Part shown: positions 52,567 to 61,916 of the stretch, in pieces
Layout of the letters: each line of letters opens with the position of its first letter
Numbering within the stretch: the first letter of the stretch is position 1
DNA from: Thermophagus sp052400625
Lineage (GTDB): Bacteria > Bacteroidota > Bacteroidia > Bacteroidales > Marinilabiliaceae
Assembly (NCBI GenBank): GCA_052400625.1
Contig: JBQTGH010000016.1
Strand: one strand, 5' to 3'
DNA: 64,000 nt
Notes under the pieces: model-generated
Seen by the model: only the letters and a program-made list of their open reading frames with translations
Databases searched by the model: none
What the model was told of the DNA's origin: nothing
Translations under genes and position numbers: made by a program

Positions 52567-55104
52567 TTATATTTTTATTTCAAAAGATGCCCGAACTCCG
52601 AATTTGGGTGCCTCTTCTGTTTCGGTAAGCCGCCAGATGGCATCAAAACGAAAAAAACGCAACACATTTTCAACGCCCACACCGGCTTCAACATAGGGTT
52701 TGTTGTTGTAGTCGGAAAAGGTTTCGGGAAATTCCAGCAGCCCACGGTGTCTATTCTCAACACTTCCTAGCATAGCTTTGGCGCTGATCACTTCGCGCAA
52801 GCCCAAACGATTCAAAAACGGTAATCGCTTAAACCAAAAACCGTTTAAGTTACATTCGGTAAAAACATGCAAATAACGATCGTGAAAAAACGCCAGATTA
52901 TTCATCATGTTGAAACGATAACGACTGATACCGTAAGACTCATTTCCCCTTGGTATTTCCAGCAAGGGATAGGGAACCCTGCCGAAGATCCAACCGCCTT
53001 CCAATGCATAGCTCAAACGCGCCTGCCCCAAATAATAATGATGCTTAAAACTGGTGTGTATTTTGCCGTAGAGTCCCCGCTCATCATCCACATTTGACAT
53101 GCCACCCGAAAAAACCATATTTATAACCGGTTTTGGAGATGAAAGATAGATTCTCCGATAACCATAGTCAAGATATTTTTCCATCCACGACCGCCTCAAT
53201 TTTACTCTTATCTCCGAAGCATCAAAATGGTCCAAAGGAGCTCCATCGGATAGAAAAGGATAAAATTCAGGCGAATAATATCTCAAAGCAGAAGCACTGG
53301 TTTTAATGCTAAACCCCGTCCTCACTTCATGGTCGAACGAAGCAGTCAGCTTTTTAACCTGATGCAACTCATCCAGCTCATCCCGCAAAAAAAGGTAGCT
53401 GATAAGATTGGAGGTGGATGGGCTCTGTTTATTTTCGTACAAATAGAGAATATTTTCGTTCTCCCCAATCAACACCATGTTATTATTGTACTCGACACTG
53501 ATCAAATTGCGACGCATGGTGGGTAACAGAACACCGGCCCCCAACCTTCCGAGCCATTGTTCGTTGCGTGTGCCATAGCCCACACCGCCCCAGAGGCTGA
53601 AACGATCCGACCATTCATCGCTGGTGCGACCTCCTACATACAGATGTGTCCCTTCAACCTCGTTAAACAGAATCGTCTCATCGAACGGTCCCCACTCAAA
53701 ACGACCAAAATCATAATAACCGGTCATCGCCATATTGGCCACATTATCGAGAAGTCTCACCACCGGCAGCCGGTTCACCGAATCGATACCCGCCTTAAAG
53801 TCCAGATCGGACGAATCCAACGCAACCGGACGCATCATCTGCCAATAGACAGAATCTTTCTTGTTGTAATCGCCGGCTTTCAAGGACTCATAGCTCAGTT
53901 GTCGATGACTAAGCACAACATTCTCATTGGGAGCAATATTCACATCCGAAAAATGCATGTAATTGACGGCCTTCAACTCCACTCCCTGCTGATTTTTTTT
54001 CAGTTCAATAGGCAGGTAGTCAATGGTAAAAGCAATTTCCGAACTGCCATAAAAAGGGATGGTGTCACCTACCAGTTGATAGTCGGTGCTGATTTTCAAT
54101 TCCCTGATGAAGTTAAGATGCTCGGTATTGATTAATTGAGCCTCAATATTTCTAATGGCAAAATGGCTTCCCAAAACGCTCATCTCACCACGAAAGGTAT
54201 TATCTCCTTTCCGTCGGGGTGTAAACCGGATTTTATACTCGGTTCCCTGATCGGTTTTAACCGAATCAAGCAGGTAATAGTTATAGTAGAACCAGCCATT
54301 GTCATGAGCCGGACTGATAAACTGCTGCCCCAGAAAAGGAAGTGTATTTTCGTAAAAGTTAAGCCCGTCATCAAGACCGGACGTAAACCCGGAAATCTCT
54401 GTCTCCTCAAGCATCCCTAATCCGATGGTATGATCTGCCTCTATGGTTGATTTGCGTTTTGGGGGGGCTTTCTGAAATTCGTTAAACACCACCTGCTCCG
54501 AAAAATACACCGGCAAATAACGCACTTGACCATCATACCCGAAGACCCCTCTCGCAGGCTTAAATATATTCCATTGAGTCATCTTGTCCGAAATATTATT
54601 GATTCGATAGTCCCACTTGGTGTAACGTCGGTAAGAATAGCGCTCCAAACCGGCCGGATTGTTTTTCCCCTTATGCGCCGCCAATCCCTTCATGACCCTT
54701 CGTATGGGACCGTCATCAGGCGTCACTTCTATCTCTTCCAAGCTGATTTGAGTAGGGTGCATACGAACCTCCAAATTCTGCACGCCGCCTTGTTTGACCC
54801 CATAGCGCCGGGTGACATACCCCAATGATGAAAAAACAACAGTATCAACCCAAACGTCAGCAGTCAGAGAAAAAAACCCCAACGTGTCGCTGGCCGTCCC
54901 AATCGTCGTCCCTTTGAAACTTATATTGACCAATGGCAGGGGGGCTCGGGTTACCTCATCATACACCCATCCTTTTACCACAGTAGTCTGGCCAAAAACA
55001 TTTGAACCAAACAAAATCCAAAATGCAGTCAGTAACCTCAGAAAATATTCGGCTGTTTTTTTATCTTGAGATTCCTCTAATTGTATAACACTTATTATTC
55101 GCAT
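52567..55104 (-). CDS. DUF5686 outer-membrane protein with carboxypeptidase-regulatory-like domain (paralogue 2)
   Basis: The 845-residue protein starts with an unusually long polar N-terminus (about 1-20) before the signal hydrophobic core (LRLLTAFWILFGSNVFGQ). A CarboxypepD_reg-like domain follows (about 43-125: VKGWVYDEVTRAPLPLVNIS, FKGTTIGTASDTLGF), then the DUF5686 barrel-like region ending FGVRASFEIKI. Function is unknown, as for its paralogues here. The small envelope protein gene follows 10 bp downstream. A reverse-strand TAGTTTTG (55193-55186) is a possible promoter. Confidence 0.83.
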   Translation of the reverse strand: MRIISVIQLEESQDKKTAEYFLRLLTAFWILFGSNVFGQTTVVKGWVYDEVTRAPLPLVNISFKGTTIGTASDTLGFFSLTADVWVDTVVFSSLGYVTRRYGVKQGGVQNLEVRMHPTQISLEEIEVTPDDGPIRRVMKGLAAHKGKNNPAGLERYSYRRYTKWDYRINNISDKMTQWNIFKPARGVFGYDGQVRYLPVYFSEQVVFNEFQKAPPKRKSTIEADHTIGLGMLEETEISGFTSGLDDGLNFYENTLPFLGQQFISPAHDNGWFYYNYYLLDSVKTDQGTEYKIRFTPRRKGDNTFRGEMSVLGSHFAIRNIEAQLINTEHLNFIRELKISTDYQLVGDTIPFYGSSEIAFTIDYLPIELKKNQQGVELKAVNYMHFSDVNIAPNENVVLSHRQLSYESLKAGDYNKKDSVYWQMMRPVALDSSDLDFKAGIDSVNRLPVVRLLDNVANMAMTGYYDFGRFEWGPFDETILFNEVEGTHLYVGGRTSDEWSDRFSLWGGVGYGTRNEQWLGRLGAGVLLPTMRRNLISVEYNNNMVLIGENENILYLYENKQSPSTSNLISYLFLRDELDELHQVKKLTASFDHEVRTGFSIKTSASALRYYSPEFYPFLSDGAPLDHFDASEIRVKLRRSWMEKYLDYGYRRIYLSSPKPVINMVFSGGMSNVDDERGLYGKIHTSFKHHYYLGQARLSYALEGGWIFGRVPYPLLEIPRGNESYGISRYRFNMMNNLAFFHDRYLHVFTECNLNGFWFKRLPFLNRLGLREVISAKAMLGSVENRHRGLLEFPETFSDYNNKPYVEAGVGVENVLRFFRFDAIWRLTETEEAPKFGVRASFEIKI

Positions 55105-55824
55105 CTTATACCAACAGATACGACCTCCTTCAGGGTCGGGGATAGAATGGTTATTTGAATTCCTGTCAACCTATTGAACAAAAAACAAAACTACGACATG
55201 CCTTTTTTCTTTAGTTTTAAATTTCGATCAACCACAAAAAATTAACGGCGGAATAACATTTTCGGCTGCTGAACCGTTTTGGTTCTTCCATCATAAAAAT
55301 TGGGAAACGTAATGTGGCAGGACTGTCTATTCATCCTATTTTGGAGAACAACAGCATTGTGATTTTTTCATTCAAAGGTGGAACCATTCAGTTTTGTTTA
55401 TTAATCCATTAGGTATTCACAAAACCTTTACATATTGCAACATCAGACTAAATGGCACAAATCTTTATTGCCAGATGGTTCATTCGATGGGTCTTAAACG
55501 GGTAAAACCTTCAAAAAACAACAGCTTGCAACCATTGGAGATAATTACCTTATTTCAGGAATTCCATTCAATTGGCGAAAGACACTAAAGACAACAATAT
55601 TCCTATCCTAGCAATTTGCTAAAACCAAATATATAAATGTAAGATACAAGATTTATAGATACAGGAAGACAGAGCTTCTGCTCTCTGTTTTTTGTTTTCT
55701 GGGCCGTAGTTTACAATACAAAATTGGTTCATCACAATTTGCACTTTTGTGATGAACCAAAGAATTAAGGTTGATCTCCTCACAATCTAATTCTAACAGT
55801 CGATCAGCCTAATCATCCAATAGC
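55105..55824. other. intergenic region upstream of DUF5686 paralogue 2
   Basis: About 720 bp. It holds a possible -7 element for the leftward DUF5686 gene (55186-55193, TAGTTTTG on the reverse strand) and the terminator of the aminotransferase gene (55715-55760). The middle (55200-55700) has no recognisable gene or RNA. Confidence 0.5.
55715..55760 (-). terminator. terminator of the aminotransferase gene
   Basis: A perfect 14-bp stem, TTGGTTCATCACAA (55724-55737) and TTGTGATGAACCAA (55747-55760), with a 9-nt loop, is followed on the reverse strand by TTTTGTATT. It lies 64 bp downstream of the aminotransferase stop codon. Confidence 0.7.
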
Positions 55825-57021
55825 CTATTGCCGCCCCGGGTACACCTCAAGTGCTTTGCGCAACACCGTCACCGCTTTAGCCAGATCGTCACGATTCAGA
55901 ACATAGGCAATACGAACTTCGTTGCGTCCCTTATCATTGCTCGAATAGAAGCCGGAACCCGGAGCCATCATCACCGTATGCCCCTCAAATTCAAAATCAT
56001 TAAGAATCCATCGACAAAATTGATCCGAATCATCCACCGGCAGCTTCACCATTGTGTAGAATGCCCCCTTGGGCTCAGGACAAACCACACCGGGGATTTG
56101 GTTCAACTCTTTCACCAAAAAATTACGACGCTGAACATACTCTTCTTTGACATCAGAAAAATAATGATCAGGCGTATCCAGCGAAGCCTCACCAACGATC
56201 TGGCCCAGACCGGGAGGACTCAGTCGTGCCTGACCAAACTTAAGGGCCGTTTCGATGAGTTGGCGATTTTTCGAAACCAATGCCCCGATCCGAACGCCAC
56301 ACTCACTGAAACGCTTCGACACCGAGTCGATCATCACCGCATGCTCTTTCAACCCTTCCAGATGCATAACCGAAAAATGACGTGCACCATCGTAACAAAA
56401 CTCACGATAAACCTCATCGGAAAAGAAAAAGAGATCATGCTTTAGCACCAAATCTCGTAGTGCATTCAATTCTTCTTCAGAATAAAGATATCCGGTGGGA
56501 TTGTTCGGATTACAGATTACAATTCCTTTGGTGCGAGAGGTTATCAGCTTTTCAAAATCTGCCACAGGAGGCAAAGCAAAAGCGTTGTCGATAGCCGATG
56601 TTACAGGAACTATGTGGATGCCTGCAAGGGTGGCAAAACCATTGTAGTTGGCATAAAAGGGCTCAGGCATAATCACCTCATCACCCGGGTTCAAACAGCT
56701 CAGAAATGCAAAGGTAAGGGCCTCTGATCCTCCGGTGGTAATCAATATTTCGTTATAATCCACATCGATTCCTATGGAACGGTAGTATGATGCCAGTTTT
56801 CGTCGATACGTCTCATTTCCTGCCGAATGGCTGTATTCAATAACTTTCAGATTAAGATGATGAAGAGCATCAAATGCCACTTCAGGTGTAAAAATGTCGG
56901 GCTGACCAATATTCAAATGAATAACGTGGATTCCTTTTTGTTTGGCTGCCTCGGCATAAGGCACCAACTTACGTATAGGTGAGGCAGGCATGGAGTTGCC
57001 CCGCTGAGAGATTTTTGGCAT
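55825..57021 (-). CDS. PLP-dependent aminotransferase, class I/II (aspartate aminotransferase-like)
   Basis: The 398-residue cytosolic enzyme has fold-type I aminotransferase features: HLNIGQPDIFTP near the N-terminus, TTGGSEALTFAF (phosphate cup), CNPNNPTGYLYS, DEVYREFCYDG, and the PLP-lysine in IDSVSKRFSECGVRIG. This variant (SVSKRFS) resembles a subgroup often annotated as aspartate or aromatic aminotransferase; the substrate is not certain. It is the only gene of its transcript here, with a good promoter upstream and a terminator downstream. Confidence 0.92.
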   Translation of the reverse strand: MPKISQRGNSMPASPIRKLVPYAEAAKQKGIHVIHLNIGQPDIFTPEVAFDALHHLNLKVIEYSHSAGNETYRRKLASYYRSIGIDVDYNEILITTGGSEALTFAFLSCLNPGDEVIMPEPFYANYNGFATLAGIHIVPVTSAIDNAFALPPVADFEKLITSRTKGIVICNPNNPTGYLYSEEELNALRDLVLKHDLFFFSDEVYREFCYDGARHFSVMHLEGLKEHAVMIDSVSKRFSECGVRIGALVSKNRQLIETALKFGQARLSPPGLGQIVGEASLDTPDHYFSDVKEEYVQRRNFLVKELNQIPGVVCPEPKGAFYTMVKLPVDDSDQFCRWILNDFEFEGHTVMMAPGSGFYSSNDKGRNEVRIAYVLNRDDLAKAVTVLRKALEVYPGRQ

Positions 57022-57066
57022 TGTCCTGTGTTTTTGCGTTTATCCAAAATTACACCTGAAATGTGA

Positions 57067-57098
57067 CAAAGATAATGATCATTGACATACTTTTACAA
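57067..57098 (-). promoter_or_regulatory. promoter of the aminotransferase gene
   Basis: On the reverse strand TTG (57098-57096), a 21-nt spacer and TATCTTTG (57074-57067) lie 45 nt before the start codon. A second element, TAATTTTG (57052-57045), is nearer but has a poorer -33. Confidence 0.65.
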
Positions 57099-57175
57099 TT
57101 GTTTTGGATCAATTACAATTTTAGTTGTCTTTTGCATGCCTCTCTTTTTTAAATAAATTTGTTGCGCTTATGAAC

Positions 57176-57247
57176 AATAGGCCGTGAATATAATAGGTCA
57201 ATAGGCTAATAGGTCAATAGGTTAATAGGCTGATAGGTCAATGGATT
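57176..57247 (-). repeat. 8-bp tandem repeat array, unit AATAGGYY
   Basis: Consecutive 8-bp units AATAGGTC, AATAGGCT, AATAGGTC, AATAGGTT, AATAGGCT, GATAGGTC (57192-57239), with decayed units on both sides, are the reverse complement of the array at 61701-61836. Confidence 0.85.
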
Positions 57248-57337
57248 GAGGAAATTGAAGAGATTGATATGCTAATATGCTGATGTTGACTTAGGGGTTG
57301 AAGCTTAAGAACTAAAAACTAACATATAAAATCTATT

Positions 57338-58111
57338 ATGGGGAATTATCGTTTTTCATTCTTGCTGATATTCATTCTTTTCACCGGTTTACTGTCTTAT
57401 ACTGATGCCCAAATTGTCAGCATCGATAAACGGAGAACCAAAGATCCCAATAAAGGCCTACAAGGGGAATTCAACCTGGGTTTCAATCTGATTCACACCA
57501 CCACCGATCAGAAACAACTGAGCTCCCGTCTGAAATTGCAGTATAACGATGAGTTAAATACCTATCTACTCTCCACCGATCTTAGTTTTAACGAAGTGGG
57601 GAGTGAACGAAACGTTAACAATGGAGGACTTATGCTCAAATACAATTACTGGGTTCCCGACAAGATCGTTATTGCCGAAAGTTTTTTTCAATACCAGTAC
57701 AACCGCGTCAAAAGTCTTAAACATAGATACATCCTGGGAGGAGGTCCTCGTTTCAACATTGCTGACAAGGAAAAATTCTCCTTCTTCCTGGTAGGATACA
57801 CCATCTACCTTAACGAATTATATGAATACAGCGATTTCGAACGTCGTAAAAGTTTGGTCAAATTCAGCTCCATGGGTAGCTTCAACTGGACCATCAGTCC
57901 CTCGGCGTCTATCAACAACACCACCTATTATGAACCCGATTATTCCGATCCGGCCGACTACCGGATTTGGAGCGAATCCAACCTCAATCTGAAAATATCC
58001 AAAAACTTTAACTTCGGATTGTTTGTAAAACTGGAATACGACAACACCGCACCTCCCGATGTGGATAAGTTATTCTACACCGTAAAAAACTCCTTCCAGT
58101 GGAAGTTTTAA
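57338..58111 (+). CDS. DUF481-like secreted or outer-membrane protein
   Basis: The 257-residue protein has a signal peptide (about 1-24, SYTDAQ) followed by a beta-rich region: GEFNLGFNLIHTTTDQKQLS, NNGGLMLKYNY, HRYILGGGPRFN, and a terminal strand ending NSFQWKF with Phe last. This is consistent with a DUF481-type small outer-membrane barrel. Function is unknown. The third DUF5686 gene follows 226 bp downstream on the same strand. I am fairly sure of location and fold class, less of the family. Confidence 0.65.
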   Translation: MGNYRFSFLLIFILFTGLLSYTDAQIVSIDKRRTKDPNKGLQGEFNLGFNLIHTTTDQKQLSSRLKLQYNDELNTYLLSTDLSFNEVGSERNVNNGGLMLKYNYWVPDKIVIAESFFQYQYNRVKSLKHRYILGGGPRFNIADKEKFSFFLVGYTIYLNELYEYSDFERRKSLVKFSSMGSFNWTISPSASINNTTYYEPDYSDPADYRIWSESNLNLKISKNFNFGLFVKLEYDNTAPPDVDKLFYTVKNSFQWKF

Positions 58112-58337
58112 CCGGAATTAGGGCATGTAACATAGGGCATGGGGCTATGCAAATGTGCTGATTCCCTTTAATCACCTGATAGACTATTAGGCCATTAAAC
58201 TTATGCCTGCCAGAACTAGCCTTAAAGAAATCAATAGCTCTATCAATTAAACCAGAAACTCTAACTTTCATTTTTTTGGAATAAATTTTGCTATCCAATA
58301 ATCGTTACTATGTTCATTCACCCTCAACCAATTCCCC

Positions 58338-60962
58338 ATGAACTTAAGATTCACCATCCTCTTTTTTTGTACCCTTCTACCAACCATTCTGTTTTCTCAA
58401 GGGATCAGAGGAACCGTCACCGATGAACAGAATACCCCACTGCCCAATGTCAGTATTTACATTCCCGACTTAATGACTGGGACAACCAGCAACCTCAACG
58501 GAAATTATGAAATTGAGCTACCCCAAGGAGAATATCTGTTAATTTTCCAGAGTCTGGGCTTTAAACGGCGCGAATATAAGTTGACCATTGGCGACACATG
58601 GGTTGATCTTGATATCAGTCTGGAACCTCAGAATTACCGGCTGCCCGAAGTGGTTGTCAACCCCTCGGGTGAGGACCCCGCCTATGCCATCATGCGCAAA
58701 GCCATTGGTATGGCCCCCTACTATTTACGACAAACCAAACAGTACACCGCCGAAGTCTATCTGAAGGGCTCATTCAGGATGGATAAAATACCCCGGCTTT
58801 TGAGGAAGTCCTTAACCGTACAGGTTAACGACACGGAAGTTCCGCTGGAAGAGGGCCGAACCTATACCATGGAGTCGATGAACAGAATTCACTTCATCGC
58901 CCCCGACACATTCAAACATACCGTTCTGGCCTCACGCACCTCATTCCCTGCAGGTGATGAATCGGTAGCACTGGGGTTTATCAACAGCAGCTTTTATGAG
59001 CCCGACAACGGAATGATCATTTCACCGCTGGCACCACAAGCCATGCGGCATTACAAGTTTCGTTACGAAGGTTACTTTGAAGAAGGTAACGTGGAAGTGG
59101 ATAAAATAAAAGTCATTCCCAAACGAAAAAGCCAGCAACTGGTATCCGGATATATCTATATTGTTCATAACCTGTGGAACCTCCATTCGGTAGACCTCAC
59201 TGCTCAAACTTTTTGGGGAACGATTAATATTAATCAATTGTTTCAGCCGGTCGAGGAAAACGCCTGGCTACCCGTAACTCACCAATTTGACCTCGATTTA
59301 AAAGTAATGGGCGTGAAAGCCGTTATTGATTATGCCGGCTCGGTAAAATATACCGACGTAGCACTGAATGATGCGATCAACGTTGCAGCACTGACCGGAT
59401 CATACCCGGTTTCTTCGGAGGAAAAACCGCATAAAGAACAATCAGAATCTGATCCAAAAGAAAAGAAAAACAGGGAAAAAATAGACCAGTTACTGTCCAA
59501 AGAAGAACTCAGCAACCGTGAGATGATGAAACTGGCACGGCTCATGGAAAAAGAAACCAAAGATGAAGAGCCCGTCTCGCTGGAGCAAACAGGCACCTAT
59601 CACCTCGATGTTAAAAAAGATTCCATAAAGCGGGATTCCACATTCTGGAACAAAATACGTCCCGTGCCCCTCACCCCCATTGAGCATCAAAGCTTTGTGC
59701 TGGCAGACAGTCTGAAAGCCTTCGCCGATAACCAAAACGACACAATCAATCAGGAAAAGCCCGGACGCATCAGCAAAACCATATCGCTGCTTACTTCAGA
59801 CCAACAGCTCTACATGGCTGATTCAGCTCTTACAATAAATTACAAGGGTCTTATCCGCCCGGGAAATCTGGGCTTTAATCCGGTGGACGGATGGAAATAC
59901 AAACAATCGCTTAATGTAACATGGAAACAGGATTCAGCCCGGCAACTTACCTTCACCCCCGAAGCAACATGGGCTTTTGCACGTAAAGAGCTGATGTGGA
60001 AGGCAACATTGACCCGGGATTATGCGCCTTTGCTTCGGGGACAACTATCGGTGGAAGCAGGCGACCAAACTTCTGCCTTCAAGCCGGCAGAAATGGATAT
60101 AACCCCCTTTACCGACATGGTGGCATCGCTCTTCTTTAAAGAGAACTACAAAAGATATTACGGACAACAATTTGTTCGGGTGAGCAACAAAATAGATCTT
60201 GCCAACGGATTACAATGGGATTTCTCGGCAGGCTATGAATGGATCAGCCCCCGTTTCAACCATACCAACTACTCATTTTTCAAAAAAGAAGAATATTACC
60301 ATTTCAATCTGCCCGAGAACAATGCGGCAAAGGCGATACATCTGAAAGAGCAGAACAGCCTGACTTGGCATACCGCCCTGACCTACACTCCTCAATACTT
60401 TTATCGAATAGAAAAAGGGAAAAAAATCATGACCCATTCCCGATATCCTACATTCGGGATATCCTTGACGCAAGGGATAAAGGCGCCGGACAGCGATGCC
60501 GATTATCTGTTGCTGGAGGGATCGGCCCAACAGATGAAAGAACCGACACTCTTCCCCTCCTTTTCGTGGCGCCTAGCAGGTGGATGGTTTGTGAAAAACA
60601 AATCGTTACACTTCTCTCAATTCAAGCATTTTAATGCATCATCGATCCCGGTGAGAATTACAGGAGGACAGGCGTTCAGACTTCTAAACGATTATGAAGC
60701 TTCCACCAACGAATGGTACGCCACAGGCCATTTAAGCTACTCATCACCATATCTTTTGCTGAAAAATCTCCCGTTGCTGAGCAACCGCCTTTGGCAGGAG
60801 TCCCTCCATGTGGACTATCTGCATACCCCTCAACTGAACAATTATGTTCAGGCCGGCTATTCCATCGATCAGATATTCCTGATGGGAAGCCTCGGAGTCT
60901 TTGTGGGATTTGAAGACGGTCAGTATCGCCACTGGGGCATTAGTGCCGTTTTGGAATTTTAA
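58338..60962 (+). CDS. DUF5686 outer-membrane protein with carboxypeptidase-regulatory-like domain (paralogue 3)
   Basis: The 874-residue protein has a signal peptide (about 1-21, TILFSQ) and a CarboxypepD_reg-like domain (about 22-105: GIRGTVTDEQNTPLPNVSIY, TGTTSNLNGNYEIEL). Next is a DUF5686 N-terminal region containing a charged, probably flexible insertion (about 368-415, rich in Lys and Glu, KEKKNREKIDQLLSKEELSN). A barrel-like C-terminal half follows, ending WGISAVLEF with terminal Phe. The charged insertion is absent from the other two paralogues in the window. Function unknown. Confidence 0.85.
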   Translation: MNLRFTILFFCTLLPTILFSQGIRGTVTDEQNTPLPNVSIYIPDLMTGTTSNLNGNYEIELPQGEYLLIFQSLGFKRREYKLTIGDTWVDLDISLEPQNYRLPEVVVNPSGEDPAYAIMRKAIGMAPYYLRQTKQYTAEVYLKGSFRMDKIPRLLRKSLTVQVNDTEVPLEEGRTYTMESMNRIHFIAPDTFKHTVLASRTSFPAGDESVALGFINSSFYEPDNGMIISPLAPQAMRHYKFRYEGYFEEGNVEVDKIKVIPKRKSQQLVSGYIYIVHNLWNLHSVDLTAQTFWGTININQLFQPVEENAWLPVTHQFDLDLKVMGVKAVIDYAGSVKYTDVALNDAINVAALTGSYPVSSEEKPHKEQSESDPKEKKNREKIDQLLSKEELSNREMMKLARLMEKETKDEEPVSLEQTGTYHLDVKKDSIKRDSTFWNKIRPVPLTPIEHQSFVLADSLKAFADNQNDTINQEKPGRISKTISLLTSDQQLYMADSALTINYKGLIRPGNLGFNPVDGWKYKQSLNVTWKQDSARQLTFTPEATWAFARKELMWKATLTRDYAPLLRGQLSVEAGDQTSAFKPAEMDITPFTDMVASLFFKENYKRYYGQQFVRVSNKIDLANGLQWDFSAGYEWISPRFNHTNYSFFKKEEYYHFNLPENNAAKAIHLKEQNSLTWHTALTYTPQYFYRIEKGKKIMTHSRYPTFGISLTQGIKAPDSDADYLLLEGSAQQMKEPTLFPSFSWRLAGGWFVKNKSLHFSQFKHFNASSIPVRITGGQAFRLLNDYEASTNEWYATGHLSYSSPYLLLKNLPLLSNRLWQESLHVDYLHTPQLNNYVQAGYSIDQIFLMGSLGVFVGFEDGQYRHWGISAVLEF

Positions 60963-61163
60963 GAAACAACCACTTTGAGTTTCGGAACTTTGTCGTCGCT
61001 AAAACATTGGCTAACAAAAAATATCCATTTTTACGTGCAATTGGCAAACAATTGTCTTACCTTGCACAATGGTAATCAACAGATACAGTAACGCCCTAAC
61101 AAAAATGAGCTTTGCAGTATTTCTATTTGAATGCCGACATTTATTAATTATTTCTATTTTATT

Positions 61164-61442
61164 ATGAACATTTTTGTAGCAAAGCTCAGCGCCCGCACAA
61201 AAAGTGAGGACTTGGAGCAAATGTTTGGTGAATTTGGAGAGGTAACCTCCGCAAAAGTTATTATGGACCGGGAAACCGGTTATTCAAAACGTTTTGGCTT
61301 TGTGGAAATGCCAAACGACGATGAAGCACAAACAGCCATTGACAGTCTCGATGACAAAGAATTCGACGGAAGCCGAATTGTGGTAAAGAAAGCTCGCCCC
61401 CGTGAAGAGGTCGGCAGCAGAACCGGACGACATTTTGGTTAG
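61164..61442 (+). CDS. RRM-domain RNA-binding protein
   Basis: From the ATG at 61164 the 92-residue cytosolic protein is a single RNA-recognition motif. RNP2 is NIFVAKL at the N-terminus and RNP1 is KRFGFVEM in the middle (a variant with Arg where Gly is usual), followed by a basic tail (KKARPREEVGSRTGRHFG). Such small RRM proteins are common in Bacteroidota and are thought to be RNA chaperones or post-transcriptional regulators. The reading frame extends upstream to 61131 with no conserved sequence. It stands alone. Confidence 0.92.
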   Translation: MNIFVAKLSARTKSEDLEQMFGEFGEVTSAKVIMDRETGYSKRFGFVEMPNDDEAQTAIDSLDDKEFDGSRIVVKKARPREEVGSRTGRHFG

Positions 61443-61592
61443 TCCCTTAACCTAAATGAAGTAAAAGAGGATGCCTGTAAATGCTGGAATTCTTCGAGCC
61501 AATTTTATAATGTTTTGAGAAATGTTTCTTTCCCAATTTCAATATAATTTTTGCCTCAGTGTAAAATTTTAGCCTTTTAAGACAGCCTCTTT

Positions 61593-61637
61593 TTTCATTA
61601 GTATATAATTTTTTTAATTTATTGGTCTAATGAAACT
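61593..61637. repeat. dispersed intergenic element, short copy E
   Basis: A 45-bp copy with perfect 9-bp inverted ends, TTTCATTAG (61594-61602) and CTAATGAAA (61627-61635), around an AT-rich centre with TTTATTGGT. It is similar along its whole length to copy D. Confidence 0.65.
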
Positions 61638-61700
61638 AAAAGTAGGCATTAGTGGTTAGGGTTGAGTCTATTTAGCACATCAATCCCTTCAATCCCTTAG

Positions 61701-61836
61701 CCTATCAACCTATCAACCTATTAACCTATTAGCCTATTAACCTATCAGCCTATCAACCTATTAGCCCATTAACCTATCGGCCTAACAACCTATCGGCCTA
61801 TCAACCTATTAGCCTATCAACCTAAAAACCTATCGG
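61701..61836 (+). repeat. 8-bp tandem repeat array, unit CCTATYRR, 17 copies
   Basis: Seventeen consecutive octamers keep exact 8-bp spacing: CCTATCAA, CCTATTAA, CCTATTAG, CCTATCGG and variants such as CCTAACAA. The CCTA core is nearly invariant; the last four positions vary mainly by transitions. Two TCAATCCCT units precede it. The array lies 73 bp upstream of the valS -7 element. Confidence 0.9.
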
Positions 61837-61908
61837 CCTAGTGTCCCCTTCTGCCTCATTTTATTACACATCCTTGCCTCTTAATGCCAAAAGGTCGGGG
61901 AGTTTTTG

Positions 61909-61916
61909 TATTTTTG
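61909..61916 (+). promoter_or_regulatory. -7 promoter element of valS
   Basis: TATTTTTG, a full consensus match, lies 34 nt before the valS ATG. Confidence 0.6.

Larger units (their letters stand above)
57022..57337. other. divergent spacer: aminotransferase promoter and octamer repeat
   Basis: About 316 bp between divergent genes. It holds the aminotransferase promoter (57067-57098), the octamer array (57176-57247) and a further A/T-rich stretch with no obvious promoter for the rightward gene. Confidence 0.5.

Noticed and set aside
53557..54135. Rightward 192-residue open frame
   Set aside because: It is antisense to the second DUF5686 gene and has no recognisable motif.
55828..56445. Rightward 205-residue open frame
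   Set aside because: It lies entirely antisense to the aminotransferase gene, which has all its family motifs; the His/Arg-rich translation is a shadow.
60963..61163. Promoter of the RRM gene
   Set aside because: Only partial matches (TACCTTGC, CTATTTG) are present; none is convincing enough to list.
61701..61836. CRISPR array
   Set aside because: The units are 8 bp with no spacers and no cas genes nearby; it is a simple tandem repeat.
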